From positions 1 through 64,000 of the forward strand of contig JANQEE010000066.1 in the NCBI GenBank assembly GCA_028278525.1: 64,000 nucleotides of DNA, in the 5' to 3' direction. The notes beneath the pieces are model-generated. The model saw nothing but the letters and a program-made list of their open reading frames with translations. It had not been told where the DNA came from and searched no databases. A program made the translations under genes and the position numbers. This document shows, piece by piece, positions 16,832-25,927 of this stretch (its first letter is position 1; every line of letters starts with the position of its first letter). The DNA comes from Minwuiaceae bacterium. Lineage in GTDB: Bacteria > Pseudomonadota > Alphaproteobacteria > Minwuiales > Minwuiaceae.

Positions 16832-17740
16832 ATGGCGGCGCCGATACCCCGCCGGCCGGACCGCACGGGCGCCGCCATCCTGTTCATGGTCGCGTCGACA
16901 TTCCTGATGGCGTTTCAGGACGCGGTCGTGAAGCTAGTCAGCATCGACCTACCGTTATGGCAACTGTTCGTCCTGCGGTCGGCCTTTGTTGTCCCGGCCC
17001 TGATTGCGGTCGGATGGGCGACCGGTTCGATAAAACCGAAAGCGCCTGGATGGTCGCTAGCGCGCGGGATGTTGCTGGTGGCGATGTACGTGGCGTTCTA
17101 CGCCGCCTTGCCGGTGCTGGACCTGTCGGTCGTTGCAGCCGCCTACTACACGGGCCCGCTGCTCATCACGCTGCTGTCGGCCCTGTTCGCCCGGGACGCC
17201 ATCGGCCTTGGCCGGTGGATAGCGGTCGGCATCGGGTTTGTCGGAGTCCTGGCAATCGTCAGGCCGGGGATGGCCGGCTTCTCGCCGCTTACGCTGATAC
17301 CGATCCTGGCCGCTCTGTTCTACGCGACGGCCGCCATCATCACCCGAACCAAATGCGCCGAGGAGAGCGTCATCTCGCTTTCCCTGGCCCTGAACGTCAG
17401 CTTCATCGGCGTCGGCGCCATCGCAACGGGCGGCCTGGCCACCATCGGCTCGAATGCCGGGACCGCCTACCCCTTTCTGTTGGGCGGGTGGGTCGCTGTG
17501 GACGGGGGCGTTTGGGGCGCGATCGGACTACTCGCCGCCGTCAATCTGGCGATCCATCTCGGCCTCGCCAAGGCCTACCAGAACGCACCGGCGCCGACCG
17601 TCGCTACCTTCGATTATTCCTATCTGGTGTTCGCCGCGTTCTGGGGGTTCGCGCTGTTCCGCGAGGTGCCCGAACCGGCCACCGTGGCCGGCATGATCCT
17701 GATCGCCGGCGCCGGACTGCTGAGCCTGCGCATGCGCTAG
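16832..17740 (+). CDS. EamA/DMT family transporter
   Basis: 302 residues with ten predicted helices in two EamA repeats; family landmarks include DAVVKLVSIDLPLWQLFVLRS in the first helix pair and FWGFALFREVPEP near the end. It starts directly after the DUF1127 stop. Substrate unknown (drug/metabolite superfamily). The LysR gene 0.35 kb upstream, divergent, is a likely regulator. Confidence 0.92.
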   Translation: MAAPIPRRPDRTGAAILFMVASTFLMAFQDAVVKLVSIDLPLWQLFVLRSAFVVPALIAVGWATGSIKPKAPGWSLARGMLLVAMYVAFYAALPVLDLSVVAAAYYTGPLLITLLSALFARDAIGLGRWIAVGIGFVGVLAIVRPGMAGFSPLTLIPILAALFYATAAIITRTKCAEESVISLSLALNVSFIGVGAIATGGLATIGSNAGTAYPFLLGGWVAVDGGVWGAIGLLAAVNLAIHLGLAKAYQNAPAPTVATFDYSYLVFAAFWGFALFREVPEPATVAGMILIAGAGLLSLRMR

Positions 17741-17869
17741 CGCGGAAGGCCGTGCCCCAAAACGGTCACAGCAGCCGTCATAGTGAAATACCGCAGCTTC
17801 ACTATGCTAGGCCGCTGATCGGGGGACGCGCATTTCAGGGGGCTCTATGAAGACCGAGGCGTTGGCGGC

Positions 17870-18853
17870 ATGACGGTACTGCATATTCGGTGCGGCAGCG
17901 ACATTCGGGAGACGCTGCGCGAGGCCGGTATCGAGGGCGACTTTCTGGAATTCTCCGACCCGGTCTGCCAGGGCCCGGTGCCGGCGGAAACAGACGAGCA
18001 AGGCTTTCGCGAAGTCCGCACACGCTTTGTCGCCAACGCCTATGACCGCGACGAAGATGAGATCCGGACCCGAGTGAAGGAAGCAGCTGGTGCACTTGAG
18101 CACTGGTCCCGCTACGACCGGATCGTTTTGTGGTTCGAGCACGACGCCTACGACCAGACCATTTTAATCCGCCTGCTGGACTGGTTCGCCGACCGGCCGG
18201 GTTGGGAAGGCAAGCTGCATCTGATCAACATCGACAGGTTTCCGGGTGTCGAGCGGTTCATCGGGCTTGGGCAATTGTCGCCCGAGCAGTTACGCACCCT
18301 GCACGGCACGGAGCGGGCGGTGACACCGGAGCAGGTCGCGGACGCGACGGCGGCCTGGCGGGCCTATCGGGCAACCGACCCGACGGCGACCGCGAAGTTT
18401 GTTGCCGAAGGCCGCAGGGCCCTGCCCTATCTGAATGCCGCGCTCTGCCGGCAGTTGCAGGAGTTGCCGTGGACAAGCGACGGCCTCAGCCTGACGGAGC
18501 GGCTGTCGCTGCAGGCGGTGGCGTCCGGCGCCGACACGCCGGGCAAGGTGTTCCACCGGATCATGACGGAAACCGAGCCGCTGCCGTATCTCGGCGACAT
18601 CATGTTCCTGTGGATCTTCCGGGGCCTCGCCGCCGGCATGAACCCGGCGATCTTCCTGGACGCGGGCGGCGACCCGGAAAACCCGTTCCGCCGTCCGGTG
18701 CGAATGACGAAGATCGGCGAAAGGCTGCTGGCCGGACAAGCGGACTGGGTCTCCGCCCACGGCGTCGACCGCTGGATCGGCGGCACCCATGTGACGGGCA
18801 ACGGCCAGGTCTGGCGCTGGGACGCGGCTGAAGGTCAGCCCGTCTTCAAATAG
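17870..18853 (+). CDS. DUF1835 domain-containing protein
   Basis: 327 residues. The N-terminal MTVLHIRCGSDIRETL and DPVCQGPVP, followed by VLWFEHDAYDQTILIRLL (about residues 85-105), are the recognisable DUF1835 pattern; the C-terminal half contains a winged-helix-like region with LPYLGDIMFLWIFRGL. Function is unknown. No signal peptide or membrane segments. A short GC-rich stem (about 18857-18888) follows the stop without a T-run. Confidence 0.8.
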   Translation: MTVLHIRCGSDIRETLREAGIEGDFLEFSDPVCQGPVPAETDEQGFREVRTRFVANAYDRDEDEIRTRVKEAAGALEHWSRYDRIVLWFEHDAYDQTILIRLLDWFADRPGWEGKLHLINIDRFPGVERFIGLGQLSPEQLRTLHGTERAVTPEQVADATAAWRAYRATDPTATAKFVAEGRRALPYLNAALCRQLQELPWTSDGLSLTERLSLQAVASGADTPGKVFHRIMTETEPLPYLGDIMFLWIFRGLAAGMNPAIFLDAGGDPENPFRRPVRMTKIGERLLAGQADWVSAHGVDRWIGGTHVTGNGQVWRWDAAEGQPVFK

Positions 18854-18905
18854 AGTGCGGCGCCGGCCCCCAGGGGACCGACGCCGCAGGGGGGACCCAC
18901 AGCGA

Positions 18906-19742
18906 TCAGCCTAGGGTCGGGAATGCCTTACGGGTCCTGAGCAAGGCAAGACCGGCCAGCCCGAACGCCAGCAGCGCCAAGGCCCGCGGTTCCGGCACGT
19001 CGGCCGCGGCCGGCTCGCCGTATAGCAGGTCGTCGACGACAACCACGTCCGTGCCGCCGCCGTCGGCGGCGCCGAGCAACGCGTTGCCGAGCGTGATGCG
19101 GGCGCTGCCGACCCGCTCCGACGAGAACACGGCGCCCAGGAAGGAGAGGCCCTGCGGATCGGGGTCCACGAATTCCGTGAGCAAGAGGTCGCCGAACGGA
19201 TCGAACCATTCGATCTTGGTGGTATCCTCCAGGTCCACGTCGGTGAAGATGGCGGCGAACCCGTTGACCGTGCCGGGCGTGTCGGTGGCCGGCACGAAAA
19301 AATCGACCTCGAACACGTTGCTGCCGAGCGGCGAAAACAGGCGCGGCGCGCTAAAGGTGTCAAACTGGTTCGGGTTGTCCGGGTTAAAGGTATCGAACTC
19401 GTTGTCGATGCCATCGTTGCTGGCCCGGAACTCATCGCTTGGTGTGCTGAACACCGCGCCGCGGGTCGGCGGGAAGGCCGGGTTGTTGAAGAAGTCCGGC
19501 GGCATGTCGAACGGCACGATGCCGGCGTCCCAGTTGATCTGGCGGCGGCCGCCGTCGATCGGGCCCGGCGCGTTGCCGTTGTTCGGCTCCCCCAACAAGG
19601 CCTGAAAATCCGCGACGGCGGTTCCGACATCGCCGCCCACGGCGCGTACGACCGTCGGTGCGGCGCCGGCCACCGCCGCGCCCATCGTCAGGACCGCCGC
19701 GCCCGCGAAAAGGCCCAGAAAGGTATTTCGTGCGACTCTCAT
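18906..19742 (-). CDS. PEP-CTERM sorting-domain protein
   Basis: 278 residues: Sec signal (about residues 1-28), a secreted beta-rich domain with VADFQALLG near its start and a VFEVDFFVPATDTPGTVNGFAA stretch, and a C-terminal VPEPRALALLAFGLAGLALLRTRK, the exosortase signal. The ribosome site GGGGAG precedes TTTGAT and the ATG. Leader and promoter, including a 27-base palindromic element, are duplicated in front of the frameshifted relative upstream. Confidence 0.85.
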   Translation of the reverse strand: MRVARNTFLGLFAGAAVLTMGAAVAGAAPTVVRAVGGDVGTAVADFQALLGEPNNGNAPGPIDGGRRQINWDAGIVPFDMPPDFFNNPAFPPTRGAVFSTPSDEFRASNDGIDNEFDTFNPDNPNQFDTFSAPRLFSPLGSNVFEVDFFVPATDTPGTVNGFAAIFTDVDLEDTTKIEWFDPFGDLLLTEFVDPDPQGLSFLGAVFSSERVGSARITLGNALLGAADGGGTDVVVVDDLLYGEPAAADVPEPRALALLAFGLAGLALLRTRKAFPTLG

Positions 19743-19829
19743 ATCAAACTCCCCAACCAGGTTTGAAGATGCGTCTGCTGACTGGTGAAGCCTAGGGAGC
19801 GTCGATCAAGCGGAATAGGCGCTTTAAAA

Positions 19830-19856
19830 TGCGCAACCATAAACATCGGTTGCGCA
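19830..19856. promoter_or_regulatory. Palindromic promoter element upstream of the PEP-CTERM gene
   Basis: TGCGCAACC-N9-GGTTGCGCA is a perfect 9-bp inverted repeat, about 90 bases upstream of the start. The same 27 bases, with the preceding GGCGCTTTAAAA, recur at 20711-20737 at the equivalent distance from the broken relative. This suggests an operator shared by both genes. Confidence 0.65.
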
Positions 19857-19949
19857 ACGATGCTCTCGCTCGTCGTCGAAACATTGCCCTGCGGCGGGCA
19901 AACCCTTCGACAGGCATCCGTAAACGGGTGCACGTTTAGAATCGATCAT

Positions 19950-20622
19950 TTGGGGCTCTTCGCTTCTGTCCGCGGTCGGCGCTTGGGCCGGCCCGACGGC
20001 GCACATCAGCGCGAAGCCGAACAGCGCCAGCGTGCCGGTTCCAGCACATCCGTGGCGGCCGGCGCGGCGGCGAAGGTCAGGTTGTCGATCGAGAAGTTAT
20101 CCACAAGGATGCTATCGAGAACGCTGAATTGTATCTGGGTGAACGGGCTGGCGGTGTCGACGAGGCCGAAGACGCCGCGTTCTTCCCCGATCCCGGTGTT
20201 GATGTCGAAGAACTGACGGGAACCCGGGATGCTGACGTCCAAACGAACGAATTCGTTGAGTACGAATTCCGCAACGAAGCCGATCACCGGCATGGGGAAG
20301 GTCCAGGTCAAGGTCAGGGCGCCGCCGATGCCGTTGCCGTCCATCCCGCCGGCAAAGCGCCCGCCCGACACCGCGTTGTCTTCGTTCGCAAATCCCTGCT
20401 CCCCGCCGGCGAGGGTCGAGACCACGCCCGAATCGAAGGTGATTTCGACCGCGCCCGGAATGTCGTTGGAGAAGGTTTCGGTGGTGGTCTTCGCCGTTCC
20501 GATAGCGGCTTGGAAGTCCGCGACGGAATTGACTGCGACTAGCACTCCCGGGGCGCGGGCGCCGACCACGGTCATGGCCGCAGCCTCGAGCAGGCCCGGG
20601 AAAACATTCGTACGGCTCGCAT
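19950..20622 (-). pseudogene. Frameshifted PEP-CTERM protein gene
   Basis: An ATG at 20622 with the leader GGGGAATTTGAT starts MRAVR, then the signal-peptide coding shifts frame by one base; the main body (20006-20575) includes VNSVADFQAAIG, like VADFQALLG of the intact neighbour, and a secreted beta-rich domain. At the C-terminus VLEP is followed by a stop in frame, whereas one extra base would give EPGTLALFGFALMC, a typical PEP-CTERM helix. Two independent frameshifts indicate a decaying gene, unless sequencing errors are responsible. Confidence 0.75.
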
Positions 20623-20710
20623 ATCAAATTCCCCCTACCAAGTTTGAACATGCATCCGCTGGTGCAGGCAACCTAGGGAGAGCCGGTTAAGCGGGCTAGG
20701 CGCTTTAAAA

Positions 20711-20737
20711 TGCGCAACCATAAACATCGGTTGCGCA
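20711..20737. promoter_or_regulatory. Second copy of the PEP-CTERM promoter palindrome
   Basis: Identical to 19830-19856 over 27 bases. It is directly adjacent to a further inverted repeat (ATCTGCGG-N8-CCGCAGAT, 20737-20760) that lies just after the stop codon of the HTH gene and may end that transcript, although no T-run follows. Confidence 0.6.
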
Positions 20738-20759
20738 TCTGCGGTTGCGTAGCCGCAGA

Positions 20760-21689
20760 TTACGGTTCGTCGCGGCCCTTCGACAGCGAGCGGTCGAGGG
20801 GTACGCGCAGCAGGTGCTCGTCGCCGTGGCTCTCGCCCGGCCAGGCGACCCGGCTGCGCAGCTTGTCGGCGATCGTGCCGGCCTCCTGCAGGATGGGATC
20901 GTCGTCATACAGATAGCGCGCGTCACTAGACAGCGACTGCCACAGCCGCTCGTTCTCGTCCGCGTCGGCCTCGCCGTCCCGGACGAACTCGAGCACGACC
21001 CGCATGGCGCCGGGCGTACGTCCGCTGTCGCCGGCGATGCCGCAGATCACGCCGTCGAGCCGGCCGGCGCGCGGCCAGTTGACCGAATTGAGGATCATCA
21101 TCACCAGTTCGTCCTGGCGGTCCTGCTCGGCGCCCAGGCAGAATAGCTTGCCGCCGAGGCAGAACACCTCGCCGCCGTAGCGGAAATAGCCGTCGGCGCA
21201 ACGGAACGCGAGCGCCCCATTGCGGACGGCGATTTCGAATGCCGCCGTGACCAGGCTGCCGTCGTTGGCGAAGGCCGAGCGGAACATGCGCCAATGCCCA
21301 CGGTAGGCGGCGGCGGCGCGCAAAGCGGCTTCCCGCCCGACCACCAGGGCGCCGAAGTGCGCACCGTGCAGGACCGGTCCCGGATCGGCGCTGCTGGCCA
21401 CCCGGGCGAGGCCGTTGGCGACGGCGTCGCGCATGCCCAGCCTGGCGGCGAACTGTTCCATCCGCGCATCCCAGTCGACGCGCGAGAAGTCCGGCACCTC
21501 GGATGCGATCAGTTGCGTGAGGGCGCGCAGCCGATCTTCGGTCGGCAGAGCCCGACCGGCGATCCAGCGCGACACGGCGGATTTGTCGGTTTGCAGGAGT
21601 TGCGCCAGGCGGCTCCTGCTGAGATTGAGACGTAACAGAACGAGTTTGAGCTTTTCAGGATAGCGGCACACGTCGACGCCACGTGGCAT
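20760..21689 (-). CDS. Helix-turn-helix protein with unknown C-terminal domain
   Basis: 309 residues, started at the ATG preceded by GGGAGGA. Residues about 10-55 form a Cro/C1-type helix-turn-helix (LNLSRSRLAQLLQTDKSAVSRWI). The remaining 250 residues are a globular domain I do not recognise, with GALVVGREAALRAAAAYRGHW, an FCLGGKLFCLGAEQD repeat-like turn and DDDPILQEAGTIADKL. It could sense a ligand. It lies immediately upstream of the duplicated PEP-CTERM promoters on the same strand and may bind their shared palindrome; that is inference. Confidence 0.7.
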   Translation of the reverse strand: MPRGVDVCRYPEKLKLVLLRLNLSRSRLAQLLQTDKSAVSRWIAGRALPTEDRLRALTQLIASEVPDFSRVDWDARMEQFAARLGMRDAVANGLARVASSADPGPVLHGAHFGALVVGREAALRAAAAYRGHWRMFRSAFANDGSLVTAAFEIAVRNGALAFRCADGYFRYGGEVFCLGGKLFCLGAEQDRQDELVMMILNSVNWPRAGRLDGVICGIAGDSGRTPGAMRVVLEFVRDGEADADENERLWQSLSSDARYLYDDDPILQEAGTIADKLRSRVAWPGESHGDEHLLRVPLDRSLSKGRDEP

Positions 21690-21819
21690 GCGTTGTCCTC
21701 CCAGTTCACGCCGTTCCCTGGCAAACACGTGGCGGCCGATCTGTGGGAATTCTAACAAGACGGGAAATATTGGTGACCCGTGTCACGCCCGCCCGCGCGG
21801 TTCCGTGACAGCCGTCAAC

Positions 21820-22302
21820 CTATTCTCCGATTTCAGCCGCCAGCCGGTCGATCTGACGTTCGGAAAAAACGCGAATACCGTTTTGGCGAAGCAATGCGGT
21901 GGTAACGCCGACCCCCGTCCGGGTCGCTCCGGCGAACGCGCCGTCATAGATCAAGGCGCTACCACAGGAGGGGCTGCGATCGGTCAGAAGGGCAAGGCGG
22001 ATTTCATGACGGCGGGCCAGATCGAGCGCGGCTTCGGCACCGGCGAGGTAAAAACCGGTGACGTCGGCGCCGGTCCGTTCATAGACCCGGGCTGCCCCGG
22101 CGAGCACGGCTTCGCCGCCGTCGACCGCAATCTCAGCCGGCGGCCGGGGCGTCGGAAAACCGGCCGCCACTTCCGGGCAGATCGGCACCAAACGCCCCTC
22201 TTCCGCCCAGGCGGCAAGAAGCGGATGGGAAACCGCCTTGTCGCCGCCGTCGTAGCGGACCTTCTGTCCAAGCAGACAGGCGGAGACGAGGATCTTTTTC
22301 AT
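21820..22302 (-). CDS. DUF523 family protein
   Basis: About 160 residues. The N-terminal KILVSACLLGQKVRYDGG, central PICPEVAAGFPTPRPPAEI, and LLTDRSPSCGSALIYDG are the hallmark cysteine-containing motifs of DUF523. Function unknown; the conserved cysteines suggest metal or redox chemistry. An ATG nine bases upstream (22311) is equally possible. It follows an EamA gene by about 30 bases on the same strand. Confidence 0.88.
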   Translation of the reverse strand: MKKILVSACLLGQKVRYDGGDKAVSHPLLAAWAEEGRLVPICPEVAAGFPTPRPPAEIAVDGGEAVLAGAARVYERTGADVTGFYLAGAEAALDLARRHEIRLALLTDRSPSCGSALIYDGAFAGATRTGVGVTTALLRQNGIRVFSERQIDRLAAEIGE

Positions 22303-22333
22303 AGTCGTCATATTGGCCGGAATCGGCCGGTGA

Positions 22334-23173
22334 CTAAAGCCGAAGCAGCACGACGCCGGCGGCAACCAGACCGGCCGCCGCGATGCGGCGGGGACCGAAA
22401 CCTTCCTTCAGCAAAACGGAGCCGAGCAGAGCCGCGAACAGGACGCTGGTCTCGCGCAGAGCCGCGACCGGCCCCATGGGACCGAGGGTCAGCGCCCAGA
22501 TCACCAACCAGTAGGCGGCGACCGACATCAGGCAGCCGGCGACGCCCGGCCGCCAACTGGCCTGCAGCGCAGTCACGAAAGCGGCACCACGGCTGACCAG
22601 CGCGATGGCGGTAAACGGCAGGGCATCGAAGACAAACAGCCAGAGGACGTAACCGTGCGGCGTGCCGGCGAGGCGCGCGCCGACCCCGTCGACGACGGTG
22701 TAGGCCGCAATGAACAAAGCGGTGCCCAAGGCGAACAGAATTGCATGACGGTCGGCGCCGAGGGACCGGCCGGGAACGAAGGCGAGGCTGAGAATGCCGG
22801 CCGCGACGGCCAGCACGGCAGCCATGCCGAACAGCCCGAGCCGTTCACCGAGCAGCAGGTAGGCCACGGCAACCACGATCAGCGGCGCGGTGCCCCGCGC
22901 GATGGGATAGACCTGCCCCAGATCGCCGTGCCGGTAGGCGCGGACCAGAAACAGCTTGTAGCCGGTGTGCAGCGCAACCGAGGCAGCGATATACGGCCAG
23001 GACGCCGGGTGCGGCGCCGGCACGAACGGCACAAGGAACGCCGCGATCACGCCGGAGCCCAGCGCGATCATGGCCATCACCGCGAGCCGGTCGCCGTTCA
23101 GCTTCAGCATCGCGTTCCAGCCGGCATGCAGCAGAGCGGCCAGCAGAACCAGCGCGGCGACGGTCAGGTCCAT
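22334..23173 (-). CDS. EamA/DMT family transporter
   Basis: About 279 residues with ten helices (MDLTVAALVLLAALLHAGWN at the start, then two EamA halves, ending GFGPRRIAAAGLVAAGVVLLRL). I used the ATG at 23173; an upstream in-frame ATG at 23200 lacks a ribosome site. It is divergent from a GcvA-like LysR gene across a 120-base region holding two perfect palindromes, so it is probably that regulator's target. Confidence 0.9.
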   Translation of the reverse strand: MDLTVAALVLLAALLHAGWNAMLKLNGDRLAVMAMIALGSGVIAAFLVPFVPAPHPASWPYIAASVALHTGYKLFLVRAYRHGDLGQVYPIARGTAPLIVVAVAYLLLGERLGLFGMAAVLAVAAGILSLAFVPGRSLGADRHAILFALGTALFIAAYTVVDGVGARLAGTPHGYVLWLFVFDALPFTAIALVSRGAAFVTALQASWRPGVAGCLMSVAAYWLVIWALTLGPMGPVAALRETSVLFAALLGSVLLKEGFGPRRIAAAGLVAAGVVLLRL

Positions 23174-23219
23174 ATTTCGACATCCATGACTTTGATTCAC
23201 TTGATGATCCAGGCATCAA

Positions 23220-23280
23220 GAAATAAGGTCAGGAAATGCCTTATTTCAAAGGACGTTTTCTCACGTTATATGTGAGAAAA
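23220..23280. promoter_or_regulatory. Two perfect palindromes in the EamA / LysR divergent promoter
   Basis: GAAATAAGG-N10-CCTTATTTC (23220-23247) and TTTTCTCAC-N7-GTGAGAAAA (23256-23280), both with 9-bp arms, fill the space between the divergent starts. They fit regulator-binding sites for the LysR protein; the second lies directly before the LysR start and would serve autoregulation. Confidence 0.65.
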
Positions 23281-23294
23281 ATGCACGTATTTAT

Positions 23295-24194
23295 ATGACA
23301 CGCAAACTGCCGCCGTTGAACGCGTTACGGGCCTTCGAAGCCGCGGCCCGGCACGCGAGCATCACCAGGGCCGCCGACGAGCTGTTCGTCACCCACGGCG
23401 CCGTCAGCCGGCAGATCAAGGGACTGGAAGAGGCGCTGGGCGTCGCTTTGTTCAGACGCGCCAACCGCCAGATCAGCCTGACCCCGGCGGGCGAGCGGCT
23501 GCTGCCGACGGCGACCGCGGCGTTCGACTTGCTGGCGGCCGGCGTCGCGCAGGTAGCGGGCCGGGACCAGCGCGGGCCGCTGCAGCTCTCCTGCATGGCG
23601 ACCTTTACGATGCGCTGGCTGATCCCGCGGCTGCACCGATTGTCGGCGCAGCATCCGGAGGTCGAGGTGCGGCTCTCGACCTCGGACATGCCGGTGGATT
23701 TCAATCTGGAGGGCTTCGACCTGGCGATCCGGATCGGCGCGCCGCCCTGGCCGGACGACATGAATGTGACGCCGTTCCTGTCCGAGCGGATCGGCCCGGT
23801 GCTGAGCCCAAAACTGCTGGCCGAGTCGGGCCTGGAACGGCCGGAACACTTGGCCGACCTGCCGCTGCTGCATACCAACACGCGGCCCACCGCCTGGCCG
23901 GATTGGCTGGGCGCAAACGGCATCGGATGCGTCGACGCCGAGGCCGGCCAGCGGCTGGAGCATTTCTTTTTCATGCTGCAGGCGGCGGCGTCGGGGCTCG
24001 GTGTCGCCATCGGGCCGGAGCCGCTGGCGGCGGACGATATCGAGGCCGGCCGGCTGGTCGCGCCGTTCGGTTTTATCGATACCGGCCGCAGCTACACCCT
24101 GCTGTCGACCAAGGCGATGGCGAACCGCGCCGACATCGCCGCGTTCCGCGATTGGCTTCTGGCGGAGGCCGGCGCTAACGCCGACCAATCCTAG
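23295..24194 (+). CDS. LysR family regulator, GcvA-like
   Basis: 299 residues: helix-turn-helix (LNALRAFEAAARHASITRAADELFVTHGAVSRQIK pattern, residues 6-40) and a LysR substrate domain with GPLQLSCMATFTMRWLIPRL at its start, typical of the GcvA subgroup. It is 3'-convergent with the metal ABC permease gene (stop codons overlap by four bases). Confidence 0.93.
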   Translation: MTRKLPPLNALRAFEAAARHASITRAADELFVTHGAVSRQIKGLEEALGVALFRRANRQISLTPAGERLLPTATAAFDLLAAGVAQVAGRDQRGPLQLSCMATFTMRWLIPRLHRLSAQHPEVEVRLSTSDMPVDFNLEGFDLAIRIGAPPWPDDMNVTPFLSERIGPVLSPKLLAESGLERPEHLADLPLLHTNTRPTAWPDWLGANGIGCVDAEAGQRLEHFFFMLQAAASGLGVAIGPEPLAADDIEAGRLVAPFGFIDTGRSYTLLSTKAMANRADIAAFRDWLLAEAGANADQS

Positions 24195-25006
24195 CCGTTG
24201 GAGCCGGTAAGCCCGAGCCGCAACCAGGCGAGGACCGGCAGGATGCCCAGGGCGCAGACCACGGTCGGGCCGACCGGCAGGTCCCATAGATAGGCGGCGG
24301 CCAGGCCGCCGGCGCTGCCGATTACGCCAAGCAGCCAGCCGAGCGGCAGACGACGGTCCCAGCCGACAGCGAGCAGCGATGCGGAGAACGCCGGAATTAT
24401 CAGAAAGGCGAAGACGATCAGTACCCCGGCGATCTGCACTGCGAGCGTGATCACCACGGCGAAAGAGGCGAAGAACAGATACTCCCACAGGAATGAACCC
24501 TTCCCGCCGGCGGCGGCTTCACCGAACGACAGCGCGTCGAACCGTCGTCTCCCGGCCGCATGCAGCAGCGCCAGCGCGCCATAGACGCCCGCGATGACCG
24601 CCACCTGATCCCAGCCGACCCAGAGGATGCTGCCGTTGAGCAGGCGCTTGAGTTCCTCCATGCCGGAGACCGAACGGCTGAGTATCACGATCGCCAGCGC
24701 CGTGGCGACGACATAGACGCAGCCGATGATGACTTCCCGGGTCGTCTTGTCGGCAACCGCGCGAAGCCGCGCGAAGCCGAACGCCGCGAGCAGCGTGGCG
24801 GCGAAAGCGTAGGCCTGGGCCGAGGCGCCGTGCACGTCCTGGCCGAACAGGAATGCCACGCTGGCGCCGAGCGCCGCCACCTGCGCCAGCGACAGATCGA
24901 CAAAGATAATGCCGCGGGCAAGAACATGCAGGCCGAGGTAGGTGTGGCTCACGACCAGCAGAACGCAAAGCACGAACGGCGCCGCCAGGATTTCGACGGC
25001 GCTCAC
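24191..25006 (-). CDS. Metal ABC transporter permease (ZnuB family)
   Basis: 271 residues from a GTG that overlaps the stop of the binding-protein gene as GTGA; about eight membrane helices. Family features include HTYLGLHVLARGIIFVDLSLAQVAALG near the N-terminus and IAGVLIVFAFLIIPAFSA near the C-terminus. It should form the zinc or manganese channel with the upstream binding protein. No ATPase gene follows; the next gene is a convergent LysR, so the ATPase must be supplied from elsewhere. Confidence 0.9.
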   Translation of the reverse strand: MSAVEILAAPFVLCVLLVVSHTYLGLHVLARGIIFVDLSLAQVAALGASVAFLFGQDVHGASAQAYAFAATLLAAFGFARLRAVADKTTREVIIGCVYVVATALAIVILSRSVSGMEELKRLLNGSILWVGWDQVAVIAGVYGALALLHAAGRRRFDALSFGEAAAGGKGSFLWEYLFFASFAVVITLAVQIAGVLIVFAFLIIPAFSASLLAVGWDRRLPLGWLLGVIGSAGGLAAAYLWDLPVGPTVVCALGILPVLAWLRLGLTGSNG

Positions 25007-25917
25007 CTCAGATTGCCTGCCTCGGCGAACGCGGCGACGATGGCGTCGAACAAGCCGGGATAAGTCTTCACGTCCGGCAGCGCGCCGACCGACTGCGGGA
25101 TGATCACCGGGCGAACGCCCGTCTTGTCTTCCAGAAAGGCCGCCGAACGCCGTTCGTAGTACGGCTCCATGATCAGCAACCTGACGCCACGGTCCCGGAT
25201 CGTGGCGACCAGCCCGCTTAAGTGCGCGGCGGTCGGTGCGACGCCCGGCAGCGGCTCGACTTCGTCGACGATCTCGAAGCCGAACGCCGACGCCAGATAA
25301 ACCAGCGACTCGTGATAGGCGATGACCGGCCGCCCCGCGAGCGGCGCGAGCTTGTCTCTCCACACGGGAATGCGCTGGTCCAGGTCAGCGGTGAAGGCCG
25401 CGAGACGGCTGCGATAGCCGGCGGCGTTGTTCGGATCCAGCCGCTCCAGCCGCGCGGCGATTGCCGCGGCGATCAGCCGGCCGTTGCGCGGATCGAGCCA
25501 ATAGTGCGGATTGCCGGCCGCGTGCACGTGACCCATGGCCCGCGACACCGGCCCCGTCCGGGCGTCCCGAAGGACGACCGCCGTTGAGAGATCAAGGTGA
25601 CCCGACCTGCCCGGCAGGACGCGCGGGTTGCGCGCGGCCTGGAGAACGGCTGGCAACCAGCCGACCTCGAGCTCGGCGCCGACGCTGAGCAGCAGGTCGG
25701 CGTCGAAAACACGCCGGATCATGCTCGGCTTGGCCGCGGCGAAGTGCGGATCGGCGGCGCCGGAGGTCAGGCTGACGGCGACGACGTCGCCGCCGCCGAC
25801 GGCCCGGGCGATGGCCGCGAGGTCGGTCGTCGTCGCGACGATGTCGACCCGGGCGGCGGCGATGCCCGGCCATCCGCCGAGGACGGCCAGGCAGAGAGCG
25901 AGGAGAAATCGCCGCAT
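25003..25917 (-). CDS. Metal ABC transporter substrate-binding protein (ZnuA/MntC-like)
   Basis: 304 residues with a Sec signal (about residues 1-22) and the cluster 9 fold: DIVATTTDLAAIARAVGG at the start, DPHFAAAKPSM, then HVHAAGNPHYWLDPRN and YHESLVYLASAFGFEIV, which supply the metal-binding His/Glu. Unlike the ZnuA at 29.3-30.3 kb it lacks a His-rich loop, so affinity or metal may differ. It sits 10 bases after the outer-membrane gene and is coupled to the permease. Confidence 0.9.
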   Translation of the reverse strand: MRRFLLALCLAVLGGWPGIAAARVDIVATTTDLAAIARAVGGGDVVAVSLTSGAADPHFAAAKPSMIRRVFDADLLLSVGAELEVGWLPAVLQAARNPRVLPGRSGHLDLSTAVVLRDARTGPVSRAMGHVHAAGNPHYWLDPRNGRLIAAAIAARLERLDPNNAAGYRSRLAAFTADLDQRIPVWRDKLAPLAGRPVIAYHESLVYLASAFGFEIVDEVEPLPGVAPTAAHLSGLVATIRDRGVRLLIMEPYYERRSAAFLEDKTGVRPVIIPQSVGALPDVKTYPGLFDAIVAAFAEAGNLR

Positions 25918-25927
25918 ATGCGGCGCC

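Noticed and set aside
18857-18888. GC-rich stem after the DUF1835 gene as a terminator.
   Set aside because: The stem is interrupted and no T-run follows.
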